Below, piece after piece: positions 15,467-24,835 of a DNA stretch of 64,000 nt (its first letter is position 1; every line of letters begins with the position of its first letter). The notes beneath the pieces are model-generated. The model was not told the origin of the DNA. It made no database searches and was given only the letters and a program-made list of their open reading frames with translations. Source of the stretch: Urechidicola croceus (lineage in GTDB: Bacteria > Bacteroidota > Bacteroidia > Flavobacteriales > Flavobacteriaceae); the NCBI RefSeq assembly GCF_001761325.1, contig NZ_CP017478.1:688001-752000 (forward strand). The letters are read 5' to 3'. Position numbers and translations under genes: made by a program.

Positions 15467-16225
15467 TTATAATTTTAATAGTTCTTTTTTACAACTTTGA
15501 GCATATTCATATCCTATTTTATATATTTCATCAATTTTTTTAAAATCAAAAGTTCTGTAATTATGCATGTTTGGTGGTTCTATATATAGATTACATTTAT
15601 TTTTTGATGTTGTAACTGAGTTTCCAATTGCAACTTGAACTGTTCTTTCTATAATCCGTTTATAACCCATTTTACCTTGAACTGCATTTAACTTATTTAC
15701 ATTTATACCTATAATTTTATCTACTTTACCTTCTAAAAGGTTTACTGGAAAATTGTTTAAAATTCCACCATCAGTTAGGTACGCACCTTCAAACAAAACA
15801 GGTTGAAAAACAAGTGGTATACAACATGATGCCTTTATTGCAGTTCCCAATGAACCTTCACTAAATATTTTTAATTTCGCATTGGTTAAATCAGTTGCAG
15901 TTATATATAATTGAATATCTAATGATTCAATAGTATTATGAGAGATATATTTTTTTATAATATTTTCAAATACATCTGTTGAAAACAAGCCAACACCACT
16001 ACGTTTAAATAAGTTAGAAAAACTGAAAAACTTCTCAGATTTACCTATTTTGAATATTTCTTCTGGTTCAAAACCTGCTGCATAAAATGCTCCTGCTAGT
16101 GATCCTGCACTTGTACATGCAATAACAGAAGGCTTAATACCTAACTCTGTTAAATATTGCAATACGCCAAGATGTGCAACACCTCTAATTCCTCCTCCAG
16201 AAAGTGCTAAGCCTAATTTATCCAT
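15467..16225 (-). CDS. Patatin-like phospholipase, RssA type
   Basis: A 252-residue lipid acyl hydrolase. The Ser-Asp dyad motifs are complete: oxyanion loop GLALSGGGIRGVAHLG (5-20), nucleophile elbow TSAGS (39-43) and the catalytic Asp in LTDGGILNNFPV. There is no signal peptide, so it is cytoplasmic. It sits between the outer-membrane channel gene (6 bases) and the TetR gene (2 bases). Patatins next to RND pumps may trim membrane lipids or fatty-acid-like substrates, but the physiological substrate cannot be read from sequence. Confidence 0.88.
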   Translation of the reverse strand: MDKLGLALSGGGIRGVAHLGVLQYLTELGIKPSVIACTSAGSLAGAFYAAGFEPEEIFKIGKSEKFFSFSNLFKRSGVGLFSTDVFENIIKKYISHNTIESLDIQLYITATDLTNAKLKIFSEGSLGTAIKASCCIPLVFQPVLFEGAYLTDGGILNNFPVNLLEGKVDKIIGINVNKLNAVQGKMGYKRIIERTVQVAIGNSVTTSKNKCNLYIEPPNMHNYRTFDFKKIDEIYKIGYEYAQSCKKELLKL

Positions 16226-16231
16226 TTTGAA

Positions 16232-17509
16232 TTATAATTGACCAACTGTTTTTTTATAATTAGCTTGATTTATTTTATACATTGCTTTAGCATCAATCAC
16301 TTCAGAATAGGCTTGTTGCCATAAAACTTGAGCCTCTAATACATCACTTCCAATAACAGTTCCTGCATCAAAACGATCTTCATTTAATCTTAAATTTTCT
16401 TCTGATTGTGCTAATGATTTTTCAGTTATTTCTACTCTTTTGAAGGCTTGTTGCATTTCTAAATATGCGTTTTCAATTTGAATTGATAGTAACTCTTCGG
16501 TATCTTCTAATTCTAATTTTTGTGCTTCAGCCTTGAATTGTTGTTCTTTAACTTTTTGCTTGCGACTTCCCCAATCAAAAACAGGAATATTAACACTCAA
16601 TAAGCCATAATAAGATGTCATATCATTACTACCGTCGGTAAAGTTAATTTGCTTTCCATTAGCATAAATTCCACTTACATTAAGTGCAATTGTTGGTTTC
16701 CTATCTGCTTCTAAAATATCTGCTTGTAATTCTTCAATTTCAACAGCGTTTTTAAGCATTTTAATTTCTGGTCTATTTTCAATTGCTGTAGTATGTGAAA
16801 CTTCTTCAATTAAATTTGATTCACTTGTAATTGAATCTTCAATTTTAAAATTAGTATCTGTTAAACCTGTTAATTGTGCCATTTTCAGTTTTAATAATGA
16901 AAAACCATCATTGGCTTTTAAAAGATTTAATTCTGCTTCATTTAACTTTACTTGCACTTGCAACACGTCATTTTTATAAATGATTCCAGCATCATACAAA
17001 TTGGTTAAATCATTTAATAATTCACTTAAAAGGGCTTTATATTCTGTTGCCAATGCTACTTTACCTTTTACATTAACTAATTGCCAATAAGTAGTTTCAA
17101 CATCTAACAAAATTTCACTATCAGTTAATTCTTTTTGTGAAGTGTATAAATTGATAGCAGTATCACTTATTTTTTTGGCTGAATTTATTTTTCCTCCAGC
17201 ATAAATTACCTGTGTTACACCTAATGTTGCATTAGCATTAAATTCTGGTAATATTGAACTAAGGGGATCACCTACATGAATTCCCATTGCACTTGCATCT
17301 ACTAGTGGTTTATCTGATGCATAAATTGATGCTTTTGCTGCCTTTGCTGCTTCTATAGTTTGTGTTGCTTTTTTAATTTTCTTGTTATTAGTTAGTGCCA
17401 TTTCTTTCGCACTTTCTAAACTCATAATATTGTTTTGAGCACTTACGTTTTGAATAGGAATAAATACCATTAAAAAAACAACTGCTATAATATATCTATA
17501 TACTTTCAT
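16232..17509 (-). CDS. TolC-family outer-membrane efflux channel
   Basis: A 425-residue protein with an N-terminal signal peptide (MKVYRYIIAVVFLMVFIPIQ, cleaved after VSAQ) and two repeats of the outer-membrane efflux protein domain. Long helices carry the usual SLESAKEMALTNNKKIKKA start and the ENLRLNEDRFDAGTVIGSDVLEAQ segment near the end. It should form a trimeric channel that lets the RND pump export across the outer membrane. A 101-base gap with a long inverted repeat separates it from the pump gene. Confidence 0.92.
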   Translation of the reverse strand: MKVYRYIIAVVFLMVFIPIQNVSAQNNIMSLESAKEMALTNNKKIKKATQTIEAAKAAKASIYASDKPLVDASAMGIHVGDPLSSILPEFNANATLGVTQVIYAGGKINSAKKISDTAINLYTSQKELTDSEILLDVETTYWQLVNVKGKVALATEYKALLSELLNDLTNLYDAGIIYKNDVLQVQVKLNEAELNLLKANDGFSLLKLKMAQLTGLTDTNFKIEDSITSESNLIEEVSHTTAIENRPEIKMLKNAVEIEELQADILEADRKPTIALNVSGIYANGKQINFTDGSNDMTSYYGLLSVNIPVFDWGSRKQKVKEQQFKAEAQKLELEDTEELLSIQIENAYLEMQQAFKRVEITEKSLAQSEENLRLNEDRFDAGTVIGSDVLEAQVLWQQAYSEVIDAKAMYKINQANYKKTVGQL

Positions 17510-17530
17510 AATTTTATTTTAATATTATTA

Positions 17531-17601
17531 ACTATAGAAACTACTGTCCATTATTGTTGGGAAAATTATTGTGGGGATGAATGGACTAGTAGCACTATAG
17601 T
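17531..17601. repeat. Long imperfect inverted repeat between pump and channel genes
   Basis: The left arm begins ACTATAGAAACTACTGTCC (17531) and the right arm ends GGACTAGTAGCACTATAGT (17601). They pair over about 22 bases with a few mismatches around a 26-base loop that itself holds a short direct repeat (ATTGTTGGG, ATTGTGGGG). There is no T-run on the minus side. It is more likely an mRNA processing or stability hairpin inside the operon than a full terminator. Confidence 0.6.
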
Positions 17602-17610
17602 CTCTATTTG

Positions 17611-20600
17611 TTATTTTTGAATTCGTTTTTTAAATTTATTTTTTAGTATTTCTATCTTTTGCAATGTCTTACTCTTCTTAGGCTTGTATAAAATTGTCTC
17701 AATTACTTCTGCACCTTCATGTGGATGTTCAATATCTAGATGTGGTTTTACAAACTTGTAATACAGAATAGGAACTATGAATAATGTTAATATCATTGAA
17801 ACTATTAATCCTACTGCCAATACGCTTCCTAGTGGTGCCCAAAGGGGTGATTTACCAACAATCATTGGTACCACACCAACTGCTGCTGCAATAGATGTTA
17901 AGAAAATTGGTCGCATACGTCTTTTACCTGATGCTTTTGCAGCTGCTTTTACAGAATAACCGTGTTCTAAAACCAGTTCATCTGCATAATCGACAAGGAT
18001 GATTCCGTTTCTAACTACAATTCCTATAAGACTTATAATTCCCATAAATGCTGTAAAACCTATTGGATTTCCTGTTAAGTACAATCCTAAAAAAGCACCT
18101 AATAAACTCAATGGGAATGTTGATAGTACCACTAATACTTTGGTAAAATCTTTAAATTGAAACAACAATACTAAGAAGATTAAGATTAAACTAATACTTA
18201 ATGATAACATCATTGCAGGAGCCGTTTCATTGGTACTTTCGTATTCTCCTCCATAATTAATGCTAATTCCATCAGGTAATTCTAAGGCTGCAATTTTTGG
18301 TATGATATCACTTTGAATCGTTGCTGCTTTAATTCCCATTTGTGCTTCTGCAAGTACTGTTAATGTTCTTAAACCATTACGATGTGTAATAACACCTGTG
18401 TGCCATTCTGGTGTAATGTCTGCGACTTCTCGTAAAGGCACTTTTGTACCGAACATTGTAGAGATATTTAAGGCTCCTAAATCCGTTAAATTTTCACGGT
18501 TCTCAGCATCAAAACGTAATAAAATATCAATCGCTTTATCGCCTTCATATAAGGTTGACACAGGATATCCTTTTAAACCAGCACCTAAAGTTTGTGAAAC
18601 CATGGCATTGGTAACTCCTAACCTATTGGCTTTATCATCTTTTAAATTAACTTTTACACCATAATAATCATCTTGATATGATGTTCTTACCCAGTTTGTA
18701 CCTTTGGTATCTTCTAAAATAGTTTTTACCTGTTCTGCAACTTGTTTTTGTTTGTTTAAGTCTTCACCAACAATACGTACTTCAACTGGAGCAGGTGTTT
18801 CTTTTAAAGATAATTGTCTTATTCTTATGTAACCATCAGGTATAAAACCTTCAAATTTTTTGATATATTCATCTGCCAATTCTTGTGTTGCTTCTTTGCC
18901 TGTGGTTGTAATAAATATTTGTGCAAAGTTTTTACGAGGAGTTTCTGGTGCATAGGTTGAATGAAATCTTGGTGAACTTGTTCCAACAAAACTCGCTACA
19001 CCTAAAACGCGTTCATCTGTTTTAATTTCATTTTCAACACGTGTTACAACGTCTTCTGTTTGCTGTAAACTTCCGCCATTTGGCAGCCAAACTTCTATAT
19101 TAAATTGATTTCTTTCGGCTGTTGGAAATAATTCTTGTTCTAAACCTAAAGCGACAACTCCTGCTAAAACTATAGATAACAACCCTAAAATTAAAGTTGT
19201 ATTAGGATTCTTAAAGGCTTTATCTAATGTGTTATTGAAAAAGTGTTGTAATCTATCTAACAATGATTTTTTTTCTAATTGATCACTTACTTTATGTTTT
19301 AATCCTTTTTTAATAAACACATAACACATATATGGTGTTAACAATAAAGCAACTAATAAGGAAGCAAATAAAGCAACTGCAACTGCAATTGGTAAGGCTT
19401 GTATAAACTCTTTAGCAATACCATTTAAGAAAAATGCCAATGGTAAAAAGGCAAAAATAATGGCCATTGTTGCTGTGAAAATTGGTACCATTAACTGTGT
19501 AGCACTTTGCCATCCAGCAGTCCATCTATCAACACCTTCATCTAATTTTTCAATATAATTATCTACTACTACAATGGCATTATCTACTACCATTCCCAAT
19601 ACAATAATTAATGCTGCTAATGTAACTTGATGAATTTCAATACCTAAAATATTTAGTACACCAAAAGTGATTATAATAGCTATAGGACAAGCAACTGCCG
19701 AAACAATGGCAACTCTAAATGGTAATAAAAGAATCACTACGATGATTACTGCCAAAATTGCAATGACAAATTCTAGCATAAAGTGACTGATGCTTCCTTT
19801 TACAACTTCAGGTTGATCTACAATTGTATTAATAGTAACATCTTGTGGAAGATCCTGTTTTATTTCATTGATTTTTTCGGTTAGTTTTTCTCCAAACTGA
19901 ACAATATTATTTCCAGGCTGCATTTCGACAGTTAGCATCATTACTTTTTGGTCATCTACTTTAATATAACTAGATGTTTCTTCATAACGACGCTCAATAG
20001 TTGCCACGTCTTGTAAGCGCACTACTTTACCATCAGGACTACTGTATATAATTTGATTTCCTAAATCTGCTTCGGTTTTATATTGATTTTTTGCAAATAC
20101 AGATACTTCTGAGTTTTCTAAAGTGATTCCTCCAGAATATCCTGTATTATTTTGCATTTGGATAACTTGTGCAATGGTTGAAAAGTCGAAACCATATTGT
20201 TTCATTTTTTCGTCTTGAACCGTAACATAAATTTGTTGTTTTTGACCACCGTAACGCTTTATTTTAGAAGTTTGATGAATGGTTTTTAAACCATCTTCTA
20301 ATTTATCTAAATACGATTCAATTTCGGCATAACTACGTCCTGGAGCTGAAACTGTAATCATTTGTGCAACAACATCTCCAAAATCGCTATTTACTATTGG
20401 GCCAATCATTCCACCAGGAAGTGTATAGTTTTGTCTAAAAGTGGTATTTAAACCGTGTTGTAAGGTTGCCCAAAAACGATCAGTATCTTTTACATTTTCG
20501 TTTAATTCTGCTGTTATAATAACTTGACCTTCTTTGGTTTCTGAAATAGTTTTTTCTTTTCTTATTTCTTCAAAACCAAATAGGTATTGTTCTAACTTAT

Positions 20601-20808
20601 CTGTTAATTGTTGTTCTACTTGCAACTCATCTGCTCCTGGAAATGCAGCAATAACCAACCCTTTACGTACTGTAATTTGTGGATCTTCACTACGTGCCAT
20701 TGTTGAAACAGCATATATACCCAACAACATCAACAAAATGGTCATCACAATGGTTACCTGTCGGTACTTCATTGCCGCTTCTATAAAATTTATTTTTACT
20801 TTTTTCAT
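17611..20808 (-). CDS. RND-family efflux pump, inner-membrane subunit
   Basis: A 1065-residue AcrB/HAE1-like proton-driven transporter. It has an N-terminal membrane segment (YRQVTIVMTILLMLLGIYAV), a large periplasmic porter loop, then a membrane block with LGMVVDNAIVVVDNYIE, where the Asp residues belong to the proton relay. A second periplasmic loop and a second membrane block (GIVVRNGIILVDYADEL) follow. Length and duplicated architecture are normal for the family. It lies 23 bases after the adaptor gene. It should work with the adaptor (20832) and channel (16232) to expel lipophilic or toxic compounds. Exact substrates cannot be inferred. Confidence 0.95.
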   Translation of the reverse strand: MKKVKINFIEAAMKYRQVTIVMTILLMLLGIYAVSTMARSEDPQITVRKGLVIAAFPGADELQVEQQLTDKLEQYLFGFEEIRKEKTISETKEGQVIITAELNENVKDTDRFWATLQHGLNTTFRQNYTLPGGMIGPIVNSDFGDVVAQMITVSAPGRSYAEIESYLDKLEDGLKTIHQTSKIKRYGGQKQQIYVTVQDEKMKQYGFDFSTIAQVIQMQNNTGYSGGITLENSEVSVFAKNQYKTEADLGNQIIYSSPDGKVVRLQDVATIERRYEETSSYIKVDDQKVMMLTVEMQPGNNIVQFGEKLTEKINEIKQDLPQDVTINTIVDQPEVVKGSISHFMLEFVIAILAVIIVVILLLPFRVAIVSAVACPIAIIITFGVLNILGIEIHQVTLAALIIVLGMVVDNAIVVVDNYIEKLDEGVDRWTAGWQSATQLMVPIFTATMAIIFAFLPLAFFLNGIAKEFIQALPIAVAVALFASLLVALLLTPYMCYVFIKKGLKHKVSDQLEKKSLLDRLQHFFNNTLDKAFKNPNTTLILGLLSIVLAGVVALGLEQELFPTAERNQFNIEVWLPNGGSLQQTEDVVTRVENEIKTDERVLGVASFVGTSSPRFHSTYAPETPRKNFAQIFITTTGKEATQELADEYIKKFEGFIPDGYIRIRQLSLKETPAPVEVRIVGEDLNKQKQVAEQVKTILEDTKGTNWVRTSYQDDYYGVKVNLKDDKANRLGVTNAMVSQTLGAGLKGYPVSTLYEGDKAIDILLRFDAENRENLTDLGALNISTMFGTKVPLREVADITPEWHTGVITHRNGLRTLTVLAEAQMGIKAATIQSDIIPKIAALELPDGISINYGGEYESTNETAPAMMLSLSISLILIFLVLLFQFKDFTKVLVVLSTFPLSLLGAFLGLYLTGNPIGFTAFMGIISLIGIVVRNGIILVDYADELVLEHGYSVKAAAKASGKRRMRPIFLTSIAAAVGVVPMIVGKSPLWAPLGSVLAVGLIVSMILTLFIVPILYYKFVKPHLDIEHPHEGAEVIETILYKPKKSKTLQKIEILKNKFKKRIQK

Positions 20809-20831
20809 CTTGAAAATATGCTTTTATTAGA

Positions 20832-21845
20832 TTATAGTGCTACTGTTTGTCCGTCTTTTAAATTTCTTTGACCAGCAATAATTATACTGTCATCTATTGC
20901 TAAACCATCTGTAACAATAACTTCATTTCCTTTAAAATTTCCCAGAGACACTCTTTTTCTAATGGCCTTGCTATCTTTTACTATATACACGTAGATAAGG
21001 TCATTAGCATCTCTAATAATTGCTTCCGTAGGAATTGTAATTACACTTACTTCGTTTCCTGTTTCTATTTGTATTGTGCTAATCATTCCTGGAAGTAATT
21101 TACTCTCTGCATTATCTAATCGTACTTTTACATTAAATGTTCTAGTTATAGCATCTGCACTTGGGTTTACAATAGCAACTTTACCATTAAATGTTTCTCC
21201 CATCGATGCGATTTCTACTTTAGCTTCTGTTCCTATTTTTAATTTTGAAATTTCAGATTCTGTGATAGATGCTTTTGCGTATACTTTATCTGTTTTCATT
21301 ACTGTAAATGCAGGAACTCCAGGAGCAGCAGTTGCTCCTATTTCTGTTATTTTAGCAGTAATGATTCCTGAGAATGGAGCGTATAATTTAGTGTCTGACA
21401 AATTTTTTGCTGCTAAATTTTTATTTGCATTTGCTTGTGCTACAGCTACTTTTACAGCAATAAAATCGCGCTCTGGCAAACTTCCTTTTTGATATAAACT
21501 ATTTAATCTTTTAAAGTTATCATTTGCTTGCTCTAAACCAGCATTTGCTATATCAAATGCGTTTTTATAAGTAGTAACATCTATAGAGGCTAACAATTGA
21601 CCTTTTTTAACTTTTTGACCTTCTTGTACATATACTTTTGAAACACGTCCTGGAATTGAAAACCCTAAAGACACTATATTATCTGCCTCAATAGTTCCGC
21701 TATAATTTAGCACTTCATTTTCTGTTGTTTTTTTAATTTGTTTTACAGTAACTGTTGGTATTACAACTTTTTTTACTGTTTCTTTTTTCTCTGAGCAACT
21801 TGACATTAATAAGACAAGTGCTGTTAAAGTGATAAATTGCTTCAT
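20832..21845 (-). CDS. RND efflux adaptor (membrane-fusion) lipoprotein
   Basis: A 337-residue periplasmic adaptor. The lipoprotein signal ends LVLLMSSCSEKK (Cys17). The barrel-sandwich (lipoyl-like) halves are visible as SLGFSIPGRVSKVYVQEGQKV and LYAPFSGIITAKITEIGA, with a short helical hairpin between. They are followed by the beta-barrel and membrane-proximal domains (VITIPTEAIIRDANDLIYVY). It is the first gene of the minus-strand efflux operon. The AraC gene lies upstream, with a 211-base gap that probably holds the promoter. Confidence 0.94.
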   Translation of the reverse strand: MKQFITLTALVLLMSSCSEKKETVKKVVIPTVTVKQIKKTTENEVLNYSGTIEADNIVSLGFSIPGRVSKVYVQEGQKVKKGQLLASIDVTTYKNAFDIANAGLEQANDNFKRLNSLYQKGSLPERDFIAVKVAVAQANANKNLAAKNLSDTKLYAPFSGIITAKITEIGATAAPGVPAFTVMKTDKVYAKASITESEISKLKIGTEAKVEIASMGETFNGKVAIVNPSADAITRTFNVKVRLDNAESKLLPGMISTIQIETGNEVSVITIPTEAIIRDANDLIYVYIVKDSKAIRKRVSLGNFKGNEVIVTDGLAIDDSIIIAGQRNLKDGQTVAL

Positions 21846-22056
21846 AAATATGCGTATTTGTGTAATTGATTTTATTAGTTATAATTTACACTGCAAAGTT
21901 GAGTCTATACATACAATTACAAAAGGTCTGTAAAATGCGAAAATTGGTCTAAAACCGTTATTTCTAATTTTGGATAAAAAAAATGAATTACTAAAATTAT
22001 GATTTGCAGCACTTTAAAAAACTAACTCTATTTAATGTAGTCAAAAAATGTACATG

Positions 22057-22968
22057 TTAAAGTGAAGTTGATCGGTGTATTTTTCTGAATTCTGTAGGGG
22101 AATAACCCGTATGTTTTTTAAAGAATTTGCCAAAAAAAGATTGATCGCTAAACTGAAGTTCGTAAGTAACTTCTGCTATTGTTAAAGTAGGGTTTCCTAA
22201 TAATATTTTGGCTTCCATTATTACAGCATCGTCAATTAATTGATTGGCTGTTTTTCCTGAAACCTCTTTTAAAACCTTGGAAAGATGTCCTGAAGTGATA
22301 CATAATACATCTGCATAAAACTGTACTGTTCGTTCTTTTTTAAGATTTTCATTTAAAATTTTTAAAAATCGAAGTGTTAATTCTTCTTGCCGTGACAAAT
22401 CAGCTTCTAAATTTGGATGTGTTTTTTTATAAATAGAAGCATAATGATACATTAATAAACCAAAGGTGTAATTGATAATTTCTTCTTTAAAAAAAGGTTT
22501 TTGATCATTGAAACTATTATTTTTTTCTAATAATTTTGAAAGCGTTACAGAAGTATTCATTTCTTCTTCTAATAACTTTAATTTTGGAATATTATTAGAT
22601 GTAAAGAAATCAAAAGCATTTAACTCTATCGTTTTAAACGAATTTTTGAGTATAAAATCTACTGTAAAACTAACGCCAATAATTTCTAAATCGTTACTCA
22701 TTTCAAGAATATGAGTTACTGTTTGCGGTTTTATAGAAATCATCTCATTACTTTTAATAGTATAAGTAATTAGATTAAGTTGTATTTTTAATACTCCTGA
22801 AACTACTAATAAAAATGCATAATTATCTGCCCTAAATGGGTAACTTAATGGTATTTCTTCAAACTTATTTTTAGATAAATGAACATGTAAACCGTCGGTT
22901 TGAGGGCTATCTCCAAGGATTTCAATAATATCACTTATTGTATGTTTTTTTATGGATGCTTTTTTCAA
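22057..22968 (-). CDS. AraC-family transcriptional regulator
   Basis: A 303-residue regulator. The N-terminal half is a cupin-like sensing domain (LVVSGVLKIQLNLITYTI). The C-terminal about 100 residues hold two HTH motifs, the second in TIAEVTYELQFSDQSFFGKFF and ending KKHTGYSPTEFRK, as usual for AraC proteins. It is on the same strand directly upstream of the efflux operon, so it is a candidate activator of the pump in addition to the TetR protein at the operon end. No operator was identified. Confidence 0.9.
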   Translation of the reverse strand: MKKASIKKHTISDIIEILGDSPQTDGLHVHLSKNKFEEIPLSYPFRADNYAFLLVVSGVLKIQLNLITYTIKSNEMISIKPQTVTHILEMSNDLEIIGVSFTVDFILKNSFKTIELNAFDFFTSNNIPKLKLLEEEMNTSVTLSKLLEKNNSFNDQKPFFKEEIINYTFGLLMYHYASIYKKTHPNLEADLSRQEELTLRFLKILNENLKKERTVQFYADVLCITSGHLSKVLKEVSGKTANQLIDDAVIMEAKILLGNPTLTIAEVTYELQFSDQSFFGKFFKKHTGYSPTEFRKIHRSTSL

Positions 22969-23120
22969 AGTTCAATAGAAATTTACATTTCAAAGATACT
23001 ATATAATTTATGTTTTAAAAGGTAGCCATTATTGTCTTTCTAATTAATCTATAATTCTCTACAAAATGATTCATATTTAGTTCATATTTTACATTTAAAA
23101 TTAAGGTTATTACTGAATTG

Positions 23121-23260
23121 CATTACTCTCCTATCGTCGTTTCATATAATAAGTGTTTATTCACTCACTATTATTTTATTAAGTATTCATGAATCTTGTG
23201 AAAAATTCGATTTCATTAACATTGTAAAAAGGCTTTTGAGAAGATTTTTTTAGAAACTTT
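23121..23260. repeat. Partial repeat R2, copy 3
   Basis: Shares CTCTCCTATCGTCGTTTC, AAGTGTTTATTCAC, TATTATTTTATTAAGTATT and CGATTTCATTAACATTG with 14618-14822, then diverges after TTAGAAACT. It lacks the CATAACGCAGAAC end seen beside the modules, so it is a related but isolated element. Confidence 0.65.
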
Positions 23261-23311
23261 ATAAATTTCAAGCATTAATATATTATAGGTATTCATGAAT
23301 ACTTTATATTT

Positions 23312-23353
23312 CTCGTAGATTCAAAATCCTGCAATCATTTGTAACTATAATTT
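23312..23353. repeat. 42-base repeat R3, copy 2
   Basis: Identical to 3737-3778; about 19.6 kb separates the copies. Confidence 0.8.
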
Positions 23354-23392
23354 TACTCTGTGTTTTCTATTATTTATTTCATTTACTGGTAG

Positions 23393-23400
23393 TATATTTG
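23393..23400 (+). promoter_or_regulatory. Candidate -7 box for the gene at 23448
   Basis: TATATTTG fits the Bacteroidota -7 consensus TAnnTTTG and would give a leader of about 40 bases. No TTG occurs at the ideal 19-base spacing upstream, so support is partial. Confidence 0.4.
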
Positions 23401-23447
23401 CATTAATTATTAAAATATAATACCAAACAGTAATCTCTTTAATTCCT

Positions 23448-24062
23448 ATGCCATTTAAAAAATTACATGCTGATATACAAGACAAGTTAGCGTATCTAGA
23501 AATTAGTACTCCTACTCCTTTTCAAAGCAAGAGTATTCCTGTAATAAAAAGTGGAAATAATGTTTATTGCACAGCTTTAAAAGATAGTGGTAAAACAACC
23601 ACACTTATACTTACTACTTTACAAAAATTAAAATGTGAGGCGGTTGGAACTATGCCAAGGGCTTTGGTTCTTGTAGAAAATAAAGAAAAAGCCTTAGAAT
23701 TATATGATGCTTTTTTAACATATACAAGACATACTTCATTAAGAGTATATGTAGGGCATGAACAATTACATATTGATGTGCAAAAGTCAGAAATATTTGA
23801 GGGTATAGACATTCTTATTACTACACCACAAACTATGAATAAGTTATTCTTGTTTAATGGAGTAAGTACTTCTCAATTAAAAATAGTAAGTGTTGACGAT
23901 GCTGAGTTTTTAGTTCATAGAGTTACTATGTATAATGCCATAATGTCGATTACTCAAAGTATTAAAAAATGTCAATATGTGTTGTACTCAGAAAAAATGC
24001 ATCCAAAGCTAAAAAGGTTTGAATCCTACTTTATGGAATTTGCTAAAACAGTTTCTATTTAG
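23448..24062 (+). CDS. Truncated, degenerate DEAD-box helicase-like protein
   Basis: A 204-residue protein equivalent to only the first RecA-like domain of a DEAD-box helicase. The Q-motif region is recognisable (TPTPFQSKSIPVI). The P-loop reads ALKDSGKTTT, where active enzymes have A-x-TG-SGKT. The DEAD box reads VDDAEF, and the SAT motif is replaced by LYSEK. The second RecA domain is absent, and the stop is followed by another intact gene, so this is not simply a frameshift. It is unlikely to be an ATP-driven helicase. It may be an RNA-binding pseudo-enzyme. It precedes the ThiE-like gene by 82 bases. Confidence 0.75.
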   Translation: MPFKKLHADIQDKLAYLEISTPTPFQSKSIPVIKSGNNVYCTALKDSGKTTTLILTTLQKLKCEAVGTMPRALVLVENKEKALELYDAFLTYTRHTSLRVYVGHEQLHIDVQKSEIFEGIDILITTPQTMNKLFLFNGVSTSQLKIVSVDDAEFLVHRVTMYNAIMSITQSIKKCQYVLYSEKMHPKLKRFESYFMEFAKTVSI

Positions 24063-24144
24063 TGATTAACTGACAACTAAATTTATTAAAATTAGCGTGT
24101 AATACATACTTTTTAGATTAAAACACCTTACAACACAAGACAAT

Positions 24145-24786
24145 ATGTTAATACCAAAATTACATTATATTACTCAAGGTAATTCTCCAATAGAGGTTCT
24201 AGAAAATATTCAAAAAGCGTGTACATCTGGTATTGAGTTAGTGCTATTACGGTTAAAAAATGAATCGGATAAAGATTTTTTAAAGTTAGCTATAGCTGCC
24301 AAAGAAATAACAGCTCATTTTCAAACTAGATTACTAATTCATAATCATTATAAAATTGCAAAAGAAATCAAAGCAGATGGTGTTCATTTAGAAAAAAATG
24401 GCCCTTGTCCTTCGCTTGTAAGAAAACATTTATACTCTTGGCAAATGATAGGTGGAACTGCAAACACCCTATACGATTGTGATATTTTAATTACAAAAGA
24501 AGTCGATTATATTCGTTTAAGTCCTTTTAGATTTTCTAAACCTGAAGATAATTTAAGTCCCGTTTTAGGTTTGAATGGTTATACTGTAATTATAGAAGCC
24601 TTAAAAACAAAAACACCAATAATCGGTTTTGGAGAAATTACCACTAAAGATGTAACTGACATATTAGAAACCGGTATTTCAGGGATTGCTGTATCTGAAG
24701 AAATCACCCAAAATTTTGATACTATAAGAACATTTCACCAATTGCTAAAAGCATCTTCAACAGAAGAGCAACGCTATACTCTTTAA
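24145..24786 (+). CDS. Thiamine phosphate synthase-like (ThiE/TenI) protein
   Basis: A 213-residue TIM barrel resembling ThiE/TenI. Recognisable pieces are LVLLRLKN at the pyrimidine-phosphate strand, RLLIHNHYKIAKEIKADGVH where ThiE has a NDR..A...ADGVHLG stretch, MIGGTANT, YIRLSPFRFSKP and PIIGFGEIT. Several usual ThiE residues differ (Gln-Tyr-Arg-x-Lys reduced to L-R-L-K, and GVHLE rather than GVHLGQ), so it may be TenI-like or a divergent ThiE rather than the main synthase. No other thi genes adjoin it. Confidence 0.75.
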   Translation: MLIPKLHYITQGNSPIEVLENIQKACTSGIELVLLRLKNESDKDFLKLAIAAKEITAHFQTRLLIHNHYKIAKEIKADGVHLEKNGPCPSLVRKHLYSWQMIGGTANTLYDCDILITKEVDYIRLSPFRFSKPEDNLSPVLGLNGYTVIIEALKTKTPIIGFGEITTKDVTDILETGISGIAVSEEITQNFDTIRTFHQLLKASSTEEQRYTL

Positions 24787-24835
24787 ATATAGAATAGGAA
24801 TCATTTTATAATTTTTACTATTGCATTCTTTCTAA

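Larger units (their letters stand above)
22969..23447. other. 479-base spacer with repeat fragments
   Basis: No gene. It contains a partial R2 element (23121-23260), a perfect 42-base copy of R3 (23312-23353) and a Bacteroidota-like TATATTTG box at 23393-23400 that may serve the gene at 23448. The spacer separates divergent genes. Confidence 0.65.

Noticed and set aside
17777-18664. Open frames on the plus strand inside the RND pump gene
   Set aside because: They are antisense shadows of a clear RND gene and have no motifs or start signals.
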